A stretch of 64,000 nt of DNA from Treponema parvum (GTDB lineage Bacteria > Spirochaetota > Spirochaetia > Treponematales > Treponemataceae), in contig NZ_CP054142.1 of assembly GCF_017893965.1 (NCBI RefSeq), positions 2,418,001 through 2,482,000 on the forward strand. Reading direction: 5' to 3'. Below are positions 16,865 through 24,219 of the stretch, in pieces (within the stretch, counting starts at the first letter, position 1; each line of letters opens with the position of its first letter). Under the pieces are notes generated by a model. The model was not told the DNA's origin and made no database searches. It saw nothing but the letters and a program-made list of their open reading frames with translations. The translations under genes were made by a program, and so were the position numbers.

Positions 16865-17750
16865 AAACCACCCACTTTTTTTGACCGTAATTTTGGATCA
16901 GCGTAACCGTAAGAATTATGATGAGAAGAACTACGGATTCCGCAGATGCAAACCCGAACCTGTAATACATAAAAGCGTTTCTATAGATGTCAAACGCAAG
17001 CACGTTCGTGCTTCCGGCAGGGCCTCCTCCCTGCTGGCCGCCCGTCATGACGTAGATGTAATCAAACGCTTGAAAACCCCTTATAACCGCAAGCGTAATC
17101 GCATAAAACAACACGGGAGAAATGCCCGGCAAGGTGACGGCGATAAACTGCTGGATTTTTCCGGCTCCGTCAATTTCTGCGGCTTCATACAGCGAAGAAT
17201 TAACGTTCTGAAGAGCCCCTATCAGCAAAACCATATAGTAGCCTACGCTTTGCCATATGGAAACCATCATAATGACGAGCAAAGAAGTCTTTTCGCTTGC
17301 AAGCCATCTGGAAGTAGGCAAATTAAAAAACTTTAAAAATCCGTTCATAAGGCCGGAAGACGGCTCGAAAATAAACATAAAGGCCAACCCAACGGCAACG
17401 GAAGAAAGAATATTCGGAATATAAAAAGCGCTTCTGAAAAAGGTGCTGCCCCTGAACGGACGGGCAAGAAAAAGCGCAAATACCAAGCCGATTACTATCT
17501 GAAAAAACACGGTAACCGCCATGTATTTGAAAGTAAGAAAAAGACTATTTAAAAATTTTGCATCCGCAAACGCTACCACGTAATTTTTTATGCCGATAAA
17601 TTTAAACTTTGCGCCGCCGGAATAATTGGTAAGTGAAAAGAAAACGGCCATAACCAAAGGAATAAATATGAATATGATAAAACCTATAAAACTCGGAAAA
17701 AGAAACGACATTATAGTCAGCCGCCGTATACCGTCGTGCTTTTTGTCCAT
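16851..17750 (-). CDS. Carbohydrate ABC transporter permease (MalF/UgpA type)
   Basis: Partner permease of the uronide importer, 299 residues with six predicted helices. The EAA loop reads YEAAEIDGAGKIQQFIAVTL; GGQQGGGPAGSTNVLAFDIY marks the family's periplasmic loop. It starts behind a good GGAGGT site. It is separated from the binding-protein gene by 165 bases that hold a long stem-loop, and overlaps the next permease by 14 bases. Identification is strong; the sugar is inferred from the neighbouring hydrolases. Confidence 0.9.
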   Translation of the reverse strand: MDKKHDGIRRLTIMSFLFPSFIGFIIFIFIPLVMAVFFSLTNYSGGAKFKFIGIKNYVVAFADAKFLNSLFLTFKYMAVTVFFQIVIGLVFALFLARPFRGSTFFRSAFYIPNILSSVAVGLAFMFIFEPSSGLMNGFLKFFNLPTSRWLASEKTSLLVIMMVSIWQSVGYYMVLLIGALQNVNSSLYEAAEIDGAGKIQQFIAVTLPGISPVLFYAITLAVIRGFQAFDYIYVMTGGQQGGGPAGSTNVLAFDIYRNAFMYYRFGFASAESVVLLIIILTVTLIQNYGQKKWVVYDIV

Positions 17751-17829
17751 GTTTCACCTCCTAAAATACAATACCGTGAAAAGTCCGCAAAAAAAAGCGC
17801 AGGGAACAAGTATCCCTAATATTTAAATA

Positions 17830-17864
17830 GGCTGCCGAAAAAGTAACAGACTTTTGAGGCAGCC
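17830..17864 (-). terminator. Intercistronic stem-loop between binding protein and permeases
   Basis: GGCTGCC and GGCAGCC enclose an inner stem AAAAGT/ACTTTT with an AACAG loop. The following tract on the minus strand is A/T-rich but not a clean U run, so partial termination or mRNA protection is likely. Such elements keep binding-protein mRNA in excess over permease mRNA. Confidence 0.6.
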
Positions 17865-17915
17865 CCTTTTCCAACTTTTTCGCCGGTCATGAAACGGTGC
17901 GTTTCGAAAGCGAGA

Positions 17916-19235
17916 TTAGTATGAAGTATCTACGATATTCTTCATCTCTTTATTCCACTGCTCTTTAAACTGCGCGTCGGTAAGCTTGTTCAAAAGATAG
18001 GCTTCCTGCATGGTTTCTATTACGGCCTGAACGCGTGAACCGTATTTTGTAAACGTAGCGCCGTTATTAGAAACTTTCGGTTCAAGATAGTACTTAAGTG
18101 AAGACGCGTCCGGCAGATTTGCGCTGAGTATTTTTTCCACTTCGGGAGAACTTACGGCTGGAAGCACTCCGAAAGAAGCTGCGACCGCTGCGGCTTCTTC
18201 TCCGCCCATCCATGAAATAAATTCAAAGGCTGCGTCTTTTTTCTTGGAATAAGACGTCATGCTGTTAAAGGTGGGAAGTCCCATCGTAGAATACTTTGGC
18301 GTATCGCAGGGGAGCCTTGTAATACCGTAATCGGCTTTTTTGAAACCTGCGGCAAGCAATCCGTCGCGTTCGCCGGTAGTCATCTGTCCGGGGAACCATT
18401 CGCCTATCAAAAGCATTCCGAGTTTTCCGTCGTAGAACTGCTTGGAATAGTGCGTCTTTGTAACCTTCATGTCGATAAGAGACCACATTGCGCCTTCAGC
18501 TTCAAGCCTTTTTCGAATGGCGATCTGCCTTAAAAGGTTGTCCATAGCGCCGATTTTACCGTCGTTGCTTATAAAAACTTCTCCGGTCTGGTTCGATATG
18601 TATGCGGCATTGGAGCCCCAAAAATAAATGGACGCGCCTATGAGGGAAGGATCCGCAGCGTGGATAGCACGCGCAGTCTCTTCGAATTTGTCCCATGTCC
18701 ATTCGCCTTTTTCAACGTAATAGTCGGGAGTGTTGAGACCGGCCTTTTTAAACACGTTTTTGTTAAAATACGTAAAATAGGATCCGCCTCTCCACGGAAT
18801 TCCGATAATATTGCCGTTATAGGTTACGGACGATTTATTCGCTTCAACGGCCGCATTCGGCTTACCCGCCTTGCTTATAAAGCTGTTAAGCGGTTCAGAA
18901 AAACCGTTATCCATGCGGGAAAACGCATCGGTCTGACGTTTTTCCATGTAGCAGTCCATTTCTGCGCGTCCTGAAAGCAACGTAAGAAGTTTTGTTTCAT
19001 AATCGGCGGCGGGAAGTATTTTAGCGTCTACCTTGATGTTTGTGTGAGTTTCGTTAAATTTTTCTATCAAGGATTTATGGGCGGCGTCATCCCACGTATA
19101 ATAGGTTATCACAACAGGGCCGGAGGATTGAGCGGAACCGGCGGGAGCGTCTTTACCGCCTGCTGCAAACACGCTTTGAACGACAAAAGATGTCAAAAAC
19201 AACACCTTTAGAAACGATTTGTAATGTTTTTTCAT
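17916..19235 (-). CDS. Extracellular solute-binding protein of the uronide ABC importer
   Basis: Family 1 sugar-binding protein, 439 residues. The N terminus (KKHYKSFLK, then VLFLTSFVVQSVFAAGG) fits a signal peptide; there is no lipobox Cys, so cleavage after FAA and a free periplasmic protein are likely. The mature part has the usual ITYYTWDDAAHKSLIEKFNE opening, an inter-lobe GIPWRGGSYFTYFNKNVF segment and a helical C terminus. Its start follows an AGGAGG site. The gene opens the operon that continues, after a stem-loop, to two permeases and the GH2, GH88 and DUF2264 enzymes. Ligand: probably a glucuronate-containing oligosaccharide, by context only. Confidence 0.9.
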   Translation of the reverse strand: MKKHYKSFLKVLFLTSFVVQSVFAAGGKDAPAGSAQSSGPVVITYYTWDDAAHKSLIEKFNETHTNIKVDAKILPAADYETKLLTLLSGRAEMDCYMEKRQTDAFSRMDNGFSEPLNSFISKAGKPNAAVEANKSSVTYNGNIIGIPWRGGSYFTYFNKNVFKKAGLNTPDYYVEKGEWTWDKFEETARAIHAADPSLIGASIYFWGSNAAYISNQTGEVFISNDGKIGAMDNLLRQIAIRKRLEAEGAMWSLIDMKVTKTHYSKQFYDGKLGMLLIGEWFPGQMTTGERDGLLAAGFKKADYGITRLPCDTPKYSTMGLPTFNSMTSYSKKKDAAFEFISWMGGEEAAAVAASFGVLPAVSSPEVEKILSANLPDASSLKYYLEPKVSNNGATFTKYGSRVQAVIETMQEAYLLNKLTDAQFKEQWNKEMKNIVDTSY

Positions 19236-19270
19236 AATGACCTCCTATTAAAAACTTTTGAAGAACCTAT

Positions 19271-19307
19271 AGCGGAGCTTCCAGCTACCTGCAGCGGAGC
19301 TTCCAGC
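19271..19307. repeat. Two exact 15-base direct repeats at the uronide operon promoter
   Basis: AGCGGAGCTTCCAGC occurs at 19271-19285 and 19293-19307, with a 22-base period (about two helix turns). The copies lie 36-72 bases upstream of the binding-protein start, next to a possible minus-strand -10 (TATAGG, 19266-19271). The spacing suits two AraC-type subunits on one face, with the AraC-type gene next door. Confidence 0.5.
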
Positions 19308-19454
19308 AAAGTTTCAACTTTCGAAAAAGTTTTTTCGGCGCACAAGCGCACAGTAAATCAGATAACTTATTATCAGCCGGATTTTTCGATTTGTCTTGAT
19401 TTAAATTTTAATTTTCAATTTTGAAAAACAACACTAAACAATTTTGAAATTTAA

Positions 19455-21587
19455 CTATTTTTTAGTTTTATTACGAAAAATTCTGTAATATGTTGGAGAA
19501 ACGCCGAATTTATTTTTAAAATACGTGCAAAAATACGAGTAGTTTGCAAAACCCGCTTCGCGCCTAACTTCGTCTATCGTTTTGTCGGTACGGGTGAGCA
19601 GATCTATGGCAAGGGCAAGCCTTTCTTCGCCTATAACATCGTTAAAAGATTTCCCCGTAGTCTGACGGTATATGGAACGGGTATAATTCAGCGACAACCC
19701 CACGTAATCGGCTATCATATCGGAATTGAGCATGGTATTTTTAATGTTGTCTTTAATATACCTGTTTATAACGGTAACGATTTCGAGGTTTTTTGAGCTT
19801 TTACCGGCCTCCCGGCTTTGCAGCAATACCCGTCTTATGCGCTCCGAAATTTCAGTCAAACCCTGAATTTCTTCAAGCGTGGAAATATCTTCCGACAGAG
19901 CGGTCATGCCTCCTGATAAGTACAAGTTTATTTCATTATGCAGATATTGATTTAAAATATACACCAGATTTGTAATAAACAGGTTAAAACTGAACCAGGA
20001 AGGATTCTCCTTCATCGCAGCGATCGCCTTTTCCATATAAAGCATAAACTGTTTGTCGTCTTTATTTACGAGAGCCGTTTCAAATTCGTGAATATTTATG
20101 ACCGTCATTTCCGGATATCGTCTTGAAGCGTAATCCACACTGCCCCTGTTTATCAGATACCGCTCTTTCATCATCTCTTTTAAATGGGACGCTTCCTGCG
20201 GCAAGTCGCTCATGTTTACCGTTTCTTCGGCTACGACGGCAGTAAGATCCGCGTCAAACCTTTGCTTTACGACGTCTTTGAATCCGCAAAGTTTTACATA
20301 AATTCCGTTCGGACTCAGCGACGAAATCCATAAAAACAACAGATCGTCAAGGCTTATGAGCTGCCCTTTTTTTTGTAAATAACCCGCGGCCGAAAGATAT
20401 ACGTTTTTTTGAAGTTCGCCGCGATCTACAGTCGACATTAATTTAAGTTTTTTAGGCGTTACTCTAAAAATAGAAACTCCGTACTCGTACACCTTGGAGA
20501 TCGGAAGTTCAACCTTGCTCAATTTGCCCTGCACGTACGACAAAAGCCTTCTTTCATAGCTCAATGAAAGGTCGACTTTTTGCGACACGATTATTATCGC
20601 AATGATTGCCGCAAAAAAAACGGCTATCGTTACAAAGACGATATTTTTAATAAAAGTGTAAAACCCGTGCATAAGCTGTGAATAGGGAATAATATAAAAA
20701 AGCCGCCATCCCATAGTCGGCTGATCTTCGTAACAGATAAAATATTTTTCTCCTTCGCTCGACAGCTTTACATATCCCCCGCTTTTTTCTTGGCTTATGG
20801 GAAGGGAGCAAATTCTGTCGTAAATGGAAGACTGTTTTACCGGTGTGTTAAAGAACGACGGATCTGGATGCGATAAAAAATACCTGCGATAATCGGTAAT
20901 AAAAAATGACGGTTTCATTTCCCCCGTCTTCTGGGTGAATAATTCCCTCGCATTTGATTCGGAAAGGTTTACAACTAAGGCGTAGCTTTTGGCGGCGTTG
21001 TTTGTTTTGTGAGAAATCGTCATGGTGTACAAATTTTCTTCTTTGGATTCGTCGGTATTCGTGTAGTCGGCTCTTGAAAAAAAACTTGTGGTTCTCATCG
21101 TAAAAGTCATGGGCCGTTGTCCCGTCTGCTCCAAAAACGAATCAAGATTTTTATCGCTGTAGCACGTAACGCCTTCGTAGCCCGCATAGGACGAAAAATA
21201 TCCGAAAACTCCGTTATAAAGATATATCGAATGGATATAACCGTTTCTTGCAACCGTACGGTCGATCAGAGCTCCCACTTTTACGAATGTTTCATATTTT
21301 CCGTCTTGATCATGCCCGGAATTGCAAAAAAGGTAATCCTGTATTTCTTTGGTTTCAAAAAGCGCATTTAACGTGGGCATCGTGTTCATGCGCATCTGCT
21401 GATACAAAGAACTCACCATAGTCAGCGACAATTCATATTGTTCGGCAATGCTTTTTTCTCTGTTGGATATATATGTAACGGAAATCAAAAAAGTTATTAT
21501 CAATACGCAAACCGTCGTCAAAGCGGTAACGGGAATAAATATTCTTAAAAAACGCGATCTGCCTTTACCTGTGATTAAATTTGACAA
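19455..21587 (-). CDS. Membrane-bound AraC-family transcriptional regulator
   Basis: A one-protein sensor-regulator of 710 residues. A helix at about 14-34 and another at about 312-332 bracket an extracytoplasmic domain of Cache type; a cytoplasmic linker follows, then an AraC-type double helix-turn-helix at about 605-705. The second recognition region reads GFANYSYFCTYFKNKFGVSP, the family signature. The architecture is common in Firmicutes and spirochetes, where such proteins sense extracellular sugars and activate the neighbouring transporter genes. Placed directly upstream of the binding-protein gene and on the same strand, it is the likely activator of the uronide operon. Confidence 0.88.
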   Translation of the reverse strand: MSNLITGKGRSRFLRIFIPVTALTTVCVLIITFLISVTYISNREKSIAEQYELSLTMVSSLYQQMRMNTMPTLNALFETKEIQDYLFCNSGHDQDGKYETFVKVGALIDRTVARNGYIHSIYLYNGVFGYFSSYAGYEGVTCYSDKNLDSFLEQTGQRPMTFTMRTTSFFSRADYTNTDESKEENLYTMTISHKTNNAAKSYALVVNLSESNARELFTQKTGEMKPSFFITDYRRYFLSHPDPSFFNTPVKQSSIYDRICSLPISQEKSGGYVKLSSEGEKYFICYEDQPTMGWRLFYIIPYSQLMHGFYTFIKNIVFVTIAVFFAAIIAIIIVSQKVDLSLSYERRLLSYVQGKLSKVELPISKVYEYGVSIFRVTPKKLKLMSTVDRGELQKNVYLSAAGYLQKKGQLISLDDLLFLWISSLSPNGIYVKLCGFKDVVKQRFDADLTAVVAEETVNMSDLPQEASHLKEMMKERYLINRGSVDYASRRYPEMTVINIHEFETALVNKDDKQFMLYMEKAIAAMKENPSWFSFNLFITNLVYILNQYLHNEINLYLSGGMTALSEDISTLEEIQGLTEISERIRRVLLQSREAGKSSKNLEIVTVINRYIKDNIKNTMLNSDMIADYVGLSLNYTRSIYRQTTGKSFNDVIGEERLALAIDLLTRTDKTIDEVRREAGFANYSYFCTYFKNKFGVSPTYYRIFRNKTKK

Positions 21588-21683
21588 GACTCGCCTCCCG
21601 TAAGTTTTTTCATTTCATCAGGTTCGTTCAGGCTTATCTTTTTCATATTGCCCTCGCCGATCAGCCCTGTTATTATTGCTCTT

Positions 21684-22091
21684 ATGGAATACATTGTAAT
21701 GGGAATTTCCTCCGCCGTCATCATTGCAGCCCTGATGTATTTTGGAAATATCTACAAAAAACCGAAATTCCGCTCTTCTTCTAAAAATATTCCGCGCAAA
21801 ATAATATCCGTATGTCCTCTATGCCAAACGTCCCTTCTCACAGGTGAAAATCTGTATTCAAAAGTATACAGACCTATGACCGTCCCCGATCAACGCTGTA
21901 CTGTATCAGGCTGTCCTTACTGCTATCCTAAATGCGCTCCTAATTTAAAACGAATCTGTCCCGTCTGCCATAAAGCCGTCCCGTCGGACGGTTATTTAAT
22001 CGCCCGCCTGTTCAACAAGCCCGACGGCAAAAAACACGTCCACGTCTTGGGCTGCACGGAATGTTTTAAAAACGCAAAAAAAAATACATGA
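21684..22091 (+). CDS. Small membrane-anchored protein with four Cys pairs
   Basis: A hypothetical protein of 135 residues (TTG at 21648 would add 12). One N-terminal helix (EYIVMGISSAVIIAALMYF) is followed by a basic linker and a Cys-rich domain with CPLC, CTVSGCPYC, CPVC and CTEC, enough for two zinc ribbons or rubredoxin-like knuckles. With N-out or N-in anchoring undecided, the metal domain should be cytoplasmic if positive-inside holds (KKPKFRSSSKNIPRKI after the helix). It is divergent from the AraC-type gene and 131 bases before flaB. No function can be assigned; codon use looks native. Confidence 0.65.
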   Translation: MEYIVMGISSAVIIAALMYFGNIYKKPKFRSSSKNIPRKIISVCPLCQTSLLTGENLYSKVYRPMTVPDQRCTVSGCPYCYPKCAPNLKRICPVCHKAVPSDGYLIARLFNKPDGKKHVHVLGCTECFKNAKKNT

Positions 22092-22106
22092 TTTTTATAA
22101 ATTCGC

Positions 22107-22134
22107 TTAATTCTTTTTTTTAATCTCCGATCAT
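22107..22134 (+). promoter_or_regulatory. Possible sigma-28 (FliA-type) promoter of flaB
   Basis: TTAA at 22107-22110 and TCCGATCA at 22127-22134 approximate the flagellar consensus TAAA-N15-GCCGATAA, with a 16-base spacer. Treponemal flaB genes are known to use this class of promoter; the match here is imperfect. Confidence 0.4.
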
Positions 22135-22147
22135 TATGGTATAGGGT

Positions 22148-22184
22148 GGTAAAACCCGGTACACGACCTGCAAGGGTTTGTACC
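22148..22184 (+). promoter_or_regulatory. Stem-loop in the flaB leader
   Basis: GGTAAAACCC (22148-22157) pairs with GGGTTTGTACC (22174-22184), with one bulged base, 26 bases before the AGGAG ribosome site of flaB. It could stabilise the abundant flagellin mRNA or bind a translational regulator. Confidence 0.5.
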
Positions 22185-22222
22185 AGAAAAACCAAATTTC
22201 AAGTCTTTATAGGAGATTCTTT

Positions 22223-23083
22223 ATGGTTATTAATCACAATATGAGCGCTATGTTCGCTCAGCGTGTACAGGGTAACACGAATTTAAGCAACCAGAAAAAC
22301 ATCGAAAAGCTTTCTTCCGGGGAAAAAATCAACCGCGCAGGCGACGATGCTTCCGGTCTTGCGGTTTCCGAAAAAATGCGCTCACAGATCCGCGGTTTAA
22401 ATCAGGCCGCATTGAACGCGCAGAACGGTATTTCCTTCATCCAGACAACCGAAGGCTATTTGCAGGAAACGACCGATATCATTCAGCGCATACGCGAACT
22501 GGCGGTTCAGTCTTCCAACGGTATTTACACGGACGAAGACCGCATGCAGATCCAGGTTGAAGTTTCGTCTTTGATCGCTGAAGTCGACAGAATCGCAAGC
22601 GCAGCGCAATTTAACGGCATGAACATGCTCACAGGCCGCTTTGCGCGTCCTACCGGAGAAAACAACGTTACGGCTTCCATGTGGCTGCATATCGGCGCAA
22701 ATATGGATCAGCGCACGCAGGTATACATAGGAACAATGACCGCGACGTCTCTCGGTCTTCGCAATATCGGAGACGAATCTATCATGACGTTGGAATCGCC
22801 CGACGATGCGAACCGCGCGATCGGAACCTTGGACGAGGCCATTAAAAAGATCAACAAGCAGCGTGCGGATCTCGGCGCCTACCAGAATCGTCTTGAAAAG
22901 ACAGTCGTAGGTCTTAATATAAGCGCCGAAAACCTTCAGGCGTCGGAAAGCCGCATACGCGACACCGACATGGCAAAGGAAATGGTCGACTTTACGAAGA
23001 ACCAAGTCCTCTCTCAGGCGGGCACGGCTATGATCGCACAGGCGAACCAGACAAGTCAAAACGTCTTGAGCCTGCTCAGATAG
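22223..23083 (+). CDS. flaB: Flagellar filament core protein FlaB (class B flagellin)
   Basis: Core subunit of the periplasmic flagellar filament, 286 residues, the size of spirochete FlaB proteins. The N-terminal D0/D1 region has [34 protein letters not shown] and [15 protein letters not shown]; the C-terminal part has [16 protein letters not shown] and ends in VLSLLR. The short central region lacks D2/D3 domains, as in all FlaB. No signal peptide, as expected for export through the flagellar channel. The start ATG 22223 follows AGGAG; an in-frame ATG at 22178 precedes it but matches no FlaB. A strong terminator follows the gene, so it is monocistronic. Confidence 0.97.
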   Translation: MVINHNMSAMFAQRVQGNTNLSNQKNIEKLSSGEKINRAGDDASGLAVSEKMRSQIRGLNQAALNAQNGISFIQTTEGYLQETTDIIQRIRELAVQSSNGIYTDEDRMQIQVEVSSLIAEVDRIASAAQFNGMNMLTGRFARPTGENNVTASMWLHIGANMDQRTQVYIGTMTATSLGLRNIGDESIMTLESPDDANRAIGTLDEAIKKINKQRADLGAYQNRLEKTVVGLNISAENLQASESRIRDTDMAKEMVDFTKNQVLSQAGTAMIAQANQTSQNVLSLLR

Positions 23084-23160
23084 TAAAAATACTGCCGGTA
23101 AAATTCCGGTCTTTGCATCGGAAAACGGCAGTTCACAGGTTTTATCGAACTTGGCAAGCG

Positions 23161-23200
23161 ACGCCCGTAAGTTAACGGTTTAACTTACGGGCGTTTTTTT
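23161..23200 (+). terminator. Strong rho-independent terminator of flaB
   Basis: ACGCCCGTAAGTTAA pairs with TTAACTTACGGGCGT around a very short loop, followed by a run of T. It lies 78 bases past the flaB stop. Confidence 0.92.
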
Positions 23201-23210
23201 GTATAAAACC

Positions 23211-23262
23211 GGACGTTCCGTCCTATTGGCGGTTGTTTGTTAAGACTGGACGCATCGCGTCC
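23211..23262. repeat. Two small hairpins of a dispersed family
   Basis: GGACG-TTC-CGTCC (23211-23223) and GGACGC-ATC-GCGTCC (23248-23262) lie 24 bases apart in related surroundings. A third hairpin with a TTC loop is at 27226-27248. No T run follows, so they are not obvious terminators. Confidence 0.55.
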
Positions 23263-23315
23263 AATTAACGATTTTCCAGCCGCTGTCCTTCGGCGAAATT
23301 TCAGCGTAGGGAATT

Positions 23316-23906
23316 TTAAAAACCCGTGCGCCCTCTAAAGCTGCGGGCGAGCGTAAGCTTATCCGCATATTCCAAGTCTCCTCCTACAGGAAGTCCTGAA
23401 GCTAGCCTTGTAACTTTTACGCCCGTTCTGTCCGTCAAAAGTCTGTGCAGATATAAGGCCGTCGTATCGCCTTCCACTGTGGGATTTGTCGCAATTATAA
23501 CTTCTTTTACATAACCTTCCTGAACGCGGGAAATTAAAGCGGCGATGGAAAGTTTATCAGGTCCTATTCCTTCAAGAGGAGCTATAACTCCGCCTAAAAC
23601 ATGGAACAGTCCGTTATATTCACGGGAATTTTCTATTGTCTGAACGTCTTGCGGCTGCTCTACCACACAGATAAGGCTTTTATCCCGCAGGATATCCGAG
23701 CATATAGGGCAAGGATCCTTTTCCGTCCACGCGCCGCAGATCGAACAAGGTTTTATTCTGTCCTGCAAAGTCAAAATTTGGTGAGAAAAGGATTGGTTAA
23801 ACGATCGGTCGGCTCTTAAAAGATAATTCGCTATCCTTCCCGCACTTTTTTTACCTATGCCGGGAAGTCTGGAAAAGGATTCCGTCAATTCTTCAAGTGC
23901 ATTCAT
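23316..23906 (-). CDS. recR: Recombination protein RecR
   Basis: Part of the RecFOR or RecOR path that loads RecA on gapped DNA. At 196 residues it has the helix-hairpin-helix (FSRLPGIGKKSAGRIA, about 10-25), a four-Cys zinc finger (CSICGAWTEKDPCPIC, about 57-72) and a Toprim domain with VEQPQDV and EVIIATNPTVEGDTTALYL. It is the last gene of the conserved dnaX-ybaB-recR cluster and starts one base after ybaB stops. Identification is secure. Confidence 0.96.
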   Translation of the reverse strand: MNALEELTESFSRLPGIGKKSAGRIANYLLRADRSFNQSFSHQILTLQDRIKPCSICGAWTEKDPCPICSDILRDKSLICVVEQPQDVQTIENSREYNGLFHVLGGVIAPLEGIGPDKLSIAALISRVQEGYVKEVIIATNPTVEGDTTALYLHRLLTDRTGVKVTRLASGLPVGGDLEYADKLTLARSFRGRTGF

Positions 23907-23907
23907 T

Positions 23908-24219
23908 TTACGCGCCCATCCCCGGAAGCTGCAAACCGCCTAGCATAGGCCCGAGTCTGTTTTTTATTTCCTGCTGAATGCGTTCCATAGCATCGTGATG
24001 AGCGGCTATGATAAGATCCTGCAGCATTGGTATATCCCTGTTGTCTACGCAAAGGGGATCAAGTTTTATGCCTGTGATCTGCATTTTGCCGTTTACGGTA
24101 ATCTGAACCATGTTTCCCCCTGAAGAACCCGTCGCAGAAATTCCTTCCAACTGCGCCTGCGCTTTTTCCAATTGTTCTTGAATAACCTGAGGATTTTTTA
24201 ACAGATCGAAAGGGTTCAT
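23908..24219 (-). CDS. YbaB/EbfC family nucleoid-associated protein
   Basis: Small DNA-binding dimer of 103 residues; the Borrelia homologue EbfC binds DNA specifically and condenses the nucleoid. The sequence fits: an N-terminal helix with QVIQEQLEKAQAQLEGI, a beta core MVQITVNGKMQITGIKLDP, and helix MLQDLIIAAHHDAMERIQQ. Its start overlaps the dnaX stop by 4 bases, and recR follows at once, which is the usual bacterial order. Confidence 0.93.
   Translation of the reverse strand: MNPFDLLKNPQVIQEQLEKAQAQLEGISATGSSGGNMVQITVNGKMQITGIKLDPLCVDNRDIPMLQDLIIAAHHDAMERIQQEIKNRLGPMLGGLQLPGMGA

Noticed and set aside
22178-22222. ATG at 22178 as the flaB start
   Set aside because: It adds 15 residues that no flagellin has, and the AGGAG site correctly places the start at 22223.
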